This document shows, piece after piece, positions 59,624-64,000 of a stretch of DNA of 64,000 nucleotides. Position 1 is the first letter of the stretch. The number at the start of each line of letters is the position of its first letter. Made by a program: the position numbers and the translations under genes. The notes beneath the pieces are model-generated. The model did no database searches and was not told the origin of the DNA. It saw nothing but the letters and a program-made list of their open reading frames with translations. Source of the stretch: Metarhizium brunneum (Eukaryota; Ascomycota; Sordariomycetes; Hypocreales; Clavicipitaceae); contig NC_089422.1 in NCBI RefSeq assembly GCF_013426205.1, forward strand, positions 2,480,001-2,544,000, read 5' to 3'.

Positions 59624-62600
59624 TTACATACCACTGCCAAAGATGTGATCAATCCTCGTGCTTCTTTCCCAAACAAAAAAGCCGTCCGTCTTTCTCTTAA
59701 AATATAGAATGCGATGCTGAGGAATGAATTCCTCGTCGGTTTGCTCGCTTTTCCATTGTTCCAAGGCCTTCTCCTTGGCTCCCGTGAATCTGTCCTCATA
59801 GCCAACCAAATAGTTACTGGCGTCCATTGCAGAGTCCCAGCGTAGGCGATTCATAACATCTGCTGCAGTCCGAAGCTTTCTTGATCCACCTGCTTTGAGA
59901 ACCGACGGTGATGCTTTGCGCCATACGGGGTCCGAACTCGGTGTTGCCAGGGATATTGCAGCTCCAGCCTTCGGCTCTTCTTTGCCATCATCAGACTCGT
60001 TGTCAACAAGTTCCAAATCCTCTTCAGAGTCTGTGTCTCCAGCATTGTCGTCCTTCCACGGTTGGGGGTCTAACTGGAACTGCCGTACGCCGTGGGCATT
60101 GACCAGTGATGTCATTATCCAGCAAGAGCAAGGATCGTAGTATTTCTGATCACGACGTAGGCGATTCTCAAAGTCCCTGAGAATTAAACTGAGTGATTTC
60201 TCTGCGTGTTGAGTGTCCTCTCTAGTTTTGTTCTCAATGTCGTCATGCTGCCATGTCAAGCCGATCAGATAAGTATAGTTGAACTCTTCATTTCCAATAT
60301 CAGCAGTGCCGTGTGAGGCGTTTAGAGTGAATCTTGCGGGCCAAATGCGAGCCACGAGATCTGCAAGCTTCCTGTTCATGTCTGTTACGTGATGAAATAG
60401 TTAGCTTCCGAAGAGGATAGAGTAGTTGGCAGCCTAGGCAAAACAACTCACCAACTAGGACCATGACACACCGGGATTCTAACCATCCAACGAACCTCCT
60501 GCCTTTGCTAGGAGAGGAGCCCCAATAGCTCGCATCAATCTTGACATAGCTCCTGTATGCGTCCAAAAAGCTCGCTGCATTACAAGCTGTAAGCTCAGGG
60601 AATGACAATGGTGGTTGCGTTCCGCGCAGGAATGTATCCCAGTTGACCCCTTCCTGCGACAAGAGATCACTGGCTCGTATTAGTTCCGCAGAAAGTGTGT
60701 GAATAGTAGAATCTGAAGCATTGAGCGCTGTATTTAGAGAGGGTGTATGCCAGCCCAGCAGGCACATGGATTCTCGCTGTGTGCGGTGGTACTTGATAGT
60801 ACCGTGAAACAACGGATCGAAGACCATGTTCCTCCTCCAGTCAAAATTTCGGTAGTGATGGAAAAATGTGGTCAAGATATCGATGGTTCCTACGTTTGCC
60901 CCATTATATGCCAGTAGTTTGCAGATGGGCACGAGCATCACAGATATGTTAATCCCCCCAAGCAGACCAAATTTTGAGGAATATAACCCTCGGGACTTGG
61001 CCCATGCCTTAAGAAGTAGGTGAGCAATGCGATATTTTGCCATGTCAGGAATGGATCTCTTCAAATAGGCAAGATCCCGCGCTGGCTTTAGCTTAGATAA
61101 TGTTTGAGCAGGCAAGTTGAACGCCGGGTCAGTGGCTGGGTGGTTCATAATATCAGGATATCTATCATATGTTAGCAGATTGTGCCCGGGCTATGAGTGG
61201 AAGTTTCTGCAAGCAGACTATGCTCACTTCTCGGCAACCAGAGCGGCAGCACAATACTGAAGATCAAATTTAACCGCGAAGATACTAAGTTCAAGCATAA
61301 TACCCGTCTTGGCACGGACTATGCGAAGGATGCTGATGCCCCTACTCTTAGCTCTTCTGAGTCTTGATATAGCAAGAGCGAAAAATATCTTTGCGCTTAT
61401 GTTCCCTACACACAAACAATCCACATCAGACTCTGGAGTCCAGACACCTAGGCCATATGAGCCCACTGGGATAAGCACCATATCAGGGCCAGTTCGCAGT
61501 TGATGTCTGGTTTGATTTTTGTTAGGCTCGCACAGGACACTTTGTAAGAGCTGGAAAGCTTTGCTTCGATCCTCCTGGTCTGCTTGAGTTGGCAAGCAGC
61601 CAAGACTCATCAAAGAGTGTTTCAAGCTTCCGATATCGCCTAGGGACGATGGAGATTTGCGAAACTTCGTCAGTACCGAATTACTAGCATTTTGGGCGGC
61701 AAAATTCGCATCCCTTTCCAAATACTTGAAGAGACAACGGATGCCCCAGTGGTCGCTGGCTACGGATTGCCCATCCCCAGTATCGCATACTGGCCACCCG
61801 AATGTGTTGAACCCGCAGGCAGCCAAAGAAAGGGCACCGTTGAATATAATTCTGTCATATCTCTGCGGCCGGTTGTTGAGGTTGCCTCCCACTGCTTTTT
61901 CTGCCAAGGGGTTTGTTGTAGGATCAAAAGTAGCCCCCTGTTCGCCTTCGAATAGGTCTTCCGGAGATTGAGAGCTTCCGACCGTGTCTCGTGAAACCCC
62001 GGAGCGCAACCTTGTGAGAAGCCATGCGTCTTGCAGGCCGTAATTGGCGAACATGCCATCTATCTCACAGAGAGATTGGTATCCGCAAGAGGACAATTGC
62101 CCCCTTTTCCGTGCCTGATCAATGGTGAAAACCGATGTCGCTAGATTAAAATCCCCGGCAATAACCCACGGGTGATTGGGAAACTCTGTAGATAAATGTT
62201 GTATCAATTTGTGCAGTTCATTCTTTTTGGCAACTACCGCGCCGTCTGCCAACCCTTGAGTAAGGTGGCAAGCTGCAAGTATTATAGACTGTGGATTGGA
62301 AATCATCTGCGGGTCTTGGTGAGAGACGGCGAGTTCGACAACCGCAGCACCTTTATGTTTCCTGGCAAATGGTACGTAATTCCATCTGAAAGCTAACTTG
62401 CTCAAAACTACAATATTGAGCAAGTTTGGTAGTGGCCCGTGACCAGGCTGACCAGGCGGCCCATGTGTGGCAAATCGGTACCTAGCACATACACCCTGAT
62501 GTTGAAGCAGATACGGAAGGAAATGGTCCGTGACCTCCTGGAGGACTAATACATCAGCTGCAGCGCGTTCGGACAATATGGTAGATATGAGTCCCTGGTA

Positions 62601-63392
62601 TCTGCTTGTATCGGGTGGCCATTCAAATTCGGCAAGAACATTGTAAGACGCAACAACCAGTTGTCTGATCGAATCTGGTGGTGGTGTTGATGGAAGAGCA
62701 GTTTTCCAGGAGAGAGTCGACGAGTCAAACGCAAATGTCGTCTGACTTTGTGTCTCTTGGCTGCTCCCATCGAGTTGAAAGCCCAGCAGGGATGGCGATT
62801 GCTGGCATTGTTGGTTTTGAATGTCTACATAGCCCCAAAGGCGCATGGACCGCGATGAATCTCGCACAAGGATAGCAAGCTGTTTGATCTCCCAATTTAC
62901 TGGAGTTAAGAGGCGCGCCTTATTGAGCAGGAAGTTGTGCGAGTCAGACTTGGCATCCTCAGTCTGCCCGACAGTCATGTGCGGCTGATAGCTGTCTAGA
63001 GCTAACCAGCCGATTTGTTGGCGAAGGCCATTGACCAATTCACCTGCGAAGGTTGATGGCCCATGTTTCCCTGGCCTGAGTATGAGGGTGTTGTCATTTC
63101 GATGTGTAAAATAGTCTGCTTCCTGCAAACTGATCGTTTTCGGTACCAAAGCTGCCAAGTCTATCTGGCATAACATGTCGACGGCATCGGAAAGGACCTC
63201 TGGCCCGACGAAGGGATAGACCAAATTGACGTGTGGCGGCCATTTTTCAAATGCTTTGTCGTAAAGTCTTCGTACTGAATTGATTGATGGCCATAATTTC
63301 TTCGGGGGGACCAAGCAGACGGCCGTATCGTGAGATGGCAAGAACTTGGCGAAGCTCCGCAACGAAGTTGTTTCTCCTGATGTCGCTTGCAT
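59624..63392 (-). CDS. composite RNA end-processing protein: 2H phosphoesterase, EEP nuclease, poly(A)-polymerase-like transferase, MJ1316 domain
   Basis: Exons 61228-63392, 60452-61161 and 59624-60381 give 1210 aa. Residues 1-200 form a 2H (LigT-like) phosphoesterase with paired His motifs HVNLVYPF (H54) and PHMTVGQ (H138). Residues 243-560 form an endonuclease/exonuclease/phosphatase domain: SYNVLAEF (N251), VLQEV (E286), CHLTQG (H376), AGDFN (D414, N416), YDRI (D513) and SDHWG (D547, H548), so its catalytic set is complete. Residues 635-960 match poly(A) polymerase, with GSYGLGVWTPESDVDCL (D656, D658), a third Asp at 710, and the central-domain words AWAKSRGLYSS and GLLGGINISVMLV. After an acidic linker, residues 1128-1210 form an MJ1316 (PF04457) domain: RLRWD, YLVGYEDRF, IPQHRILYFKR, RIDHIFGSG. 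The domain families handle cyclic-phosphate RNA ends, phosphate or backbone cleavage, and nucleotide addition. Repair or tailing of broken RNA is my inference. Confidence 0.85.
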
Positions 63393-64000
63393 GATGGAAT
63401 AAAAATTAGGTTCTTTAAATTTGGATCCTGGCTACTGGATACTTCGTCAACCTCATGAGAGGCAATGTCGTGCCTGGCTACTTAGAGAAGAGTCACCCCT
63501 AGGCGGCGGTCGTGCTGAAGAAATGGCATGTACGATTCTCTGCAGGTTATTTCCATCCTCACATTTTAATATTAGGTTAAACCTCAGCACGATTAGGACT
63601 TCTCGCTACCGCCCACGAAAGCCGCATTGCTCGCTACATGAGTCATCTCAGTAGACACGCTTCCATCACGGAGTTATGAATAAAATGTATGTATATACGT
63701 GCTATGGTTGTTGAGTCACCGGCCACCTGGATGAGGCGAAGTTGACAATAAGACAGTGCGAATGAGCCTGGCCCCACCAGCCTTGACCTCTCTCTCCCTG
63801 TGACATAGAGCCCGGGGGGCCTGGCCAACTGAGTCAGCGGGGTCAACTTATACCGAGCAAGAGTCACGTAACCAACTTCCACACGCGCGGGTCCTGGTTC
63901 TGGTGAAAGCAGTTGAACTACTATCACAAGACAGGCCTTCAATTAGTAAAAATCCAATGAGCCGTCTTATTATGCTGATGAGCCAGGAGACTGTCACCAG
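63393..64000. other. promoter side of the RNA end-processing gene, to the window edge
   Basis: The region upstream of the composite gene contains no gene that I can support. The outer 117 bp are a MITE-like copy. Confidence 0.5.
63884..64000. mobile_element. MITE-like inverted-repeat element, copy 3, cut by the window edge
   Basis: Read on the minus strand, the copy shows the same word order as copy 1 at 28923-29063: tgacagtctcctggct, tcttgtgatag, then caccagaaccaggacccgcg at the terminus. Its terminus at 63884 begins cgcgcgggtcctggttctgg, like the right terminus of copy 1. The other terminus starts with ctgtcaccag at the last bases of the window and must continue beyond it. Confidence 0.65.

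Overview
The window is nuclear DNA of a filamentous ascomycete (Pezizomycotina), most likely a sordariomycete and probably Hypocreales. The evidence is short spliceosomal introns (mostly 44-125 nt, GTNNGT donors, CTRAC-type branch sites, YAG acceptors), protein families typical of filamentous fungi, and many intergenic palindromic islands built on TACCTAGGTA. I rebuilt exon structures by eye from splice signals, reading-frame continuity and conserved protein motifs. No RNA evidence was available.

Layout, left to right, - for minus strand and + for plus strand: an unfinished gene at the left edge (-); a CTF1/FarA-type Zn2Cys6 regulator (-); MCD4, GPI ethanolamine-phosphate transferase (-); CSM1/PCS1 monopolin subunit (-); MSP1 AAA extractase (+); cystathionine beta-lyase (+); SERINC/TMS1 (-); MCH1-like transporter (+); BST1 GPI inositol deacylase (-); PMS1 mismatch repair (+); an unknown four-span membrane protein (-); ARH1 adrenodoxin reductase (+); ETF alpha (-); a SWI3/RSC8 chromatin remodeller subunit (+); carnitine acetyltransferase (+); cyclase-associated protein (-); a MAK32-like pfkB protein (+); MCM3 (-); N-acetylglutamate synthase (-); EXO70 (+); and a large composite RNA end-processing protein (-).

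Most of this is a conserved housekeeping block, not an accessory island or a secondary-metabolite cluster. Some functional themes recur. MCD4 and BST1 both act on GPI anchors in the ER. The FarA-type regulator, carnitine acetyltransferase and ETF alpha all belong to fatty-acid and acetyl-CoA metabolism. MCM3, PMS1 and CSM1 serve genome duplication and inheritance.

The most striking gene is the last one (59624-63392). It encodes a predicted 1210-residue protein that joins a 2H (LigT-like) phosphoesterase, an endonuclease/exonuclease/phosphatase domain, a poly(A)-polymerase-like nucleotidyltransferase and a C-terminal MJ1316 (PF04457) domain. It looks like a single-chain RNA end-healing or re-tailing machine.

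Intergenic DNA holds a small inverted-repeat (MITE-like) family with three recognisable copies (two between BST1 and PMS1, one cut by the right edge), a second AT-rich inverted-repeat element near 53.1 kb, an AT-rich island near 21.6 kb, and tandem ACGCGT sites upstream of MCM3. I found no tRNA or rRNA genes and no CRISPR arrays.
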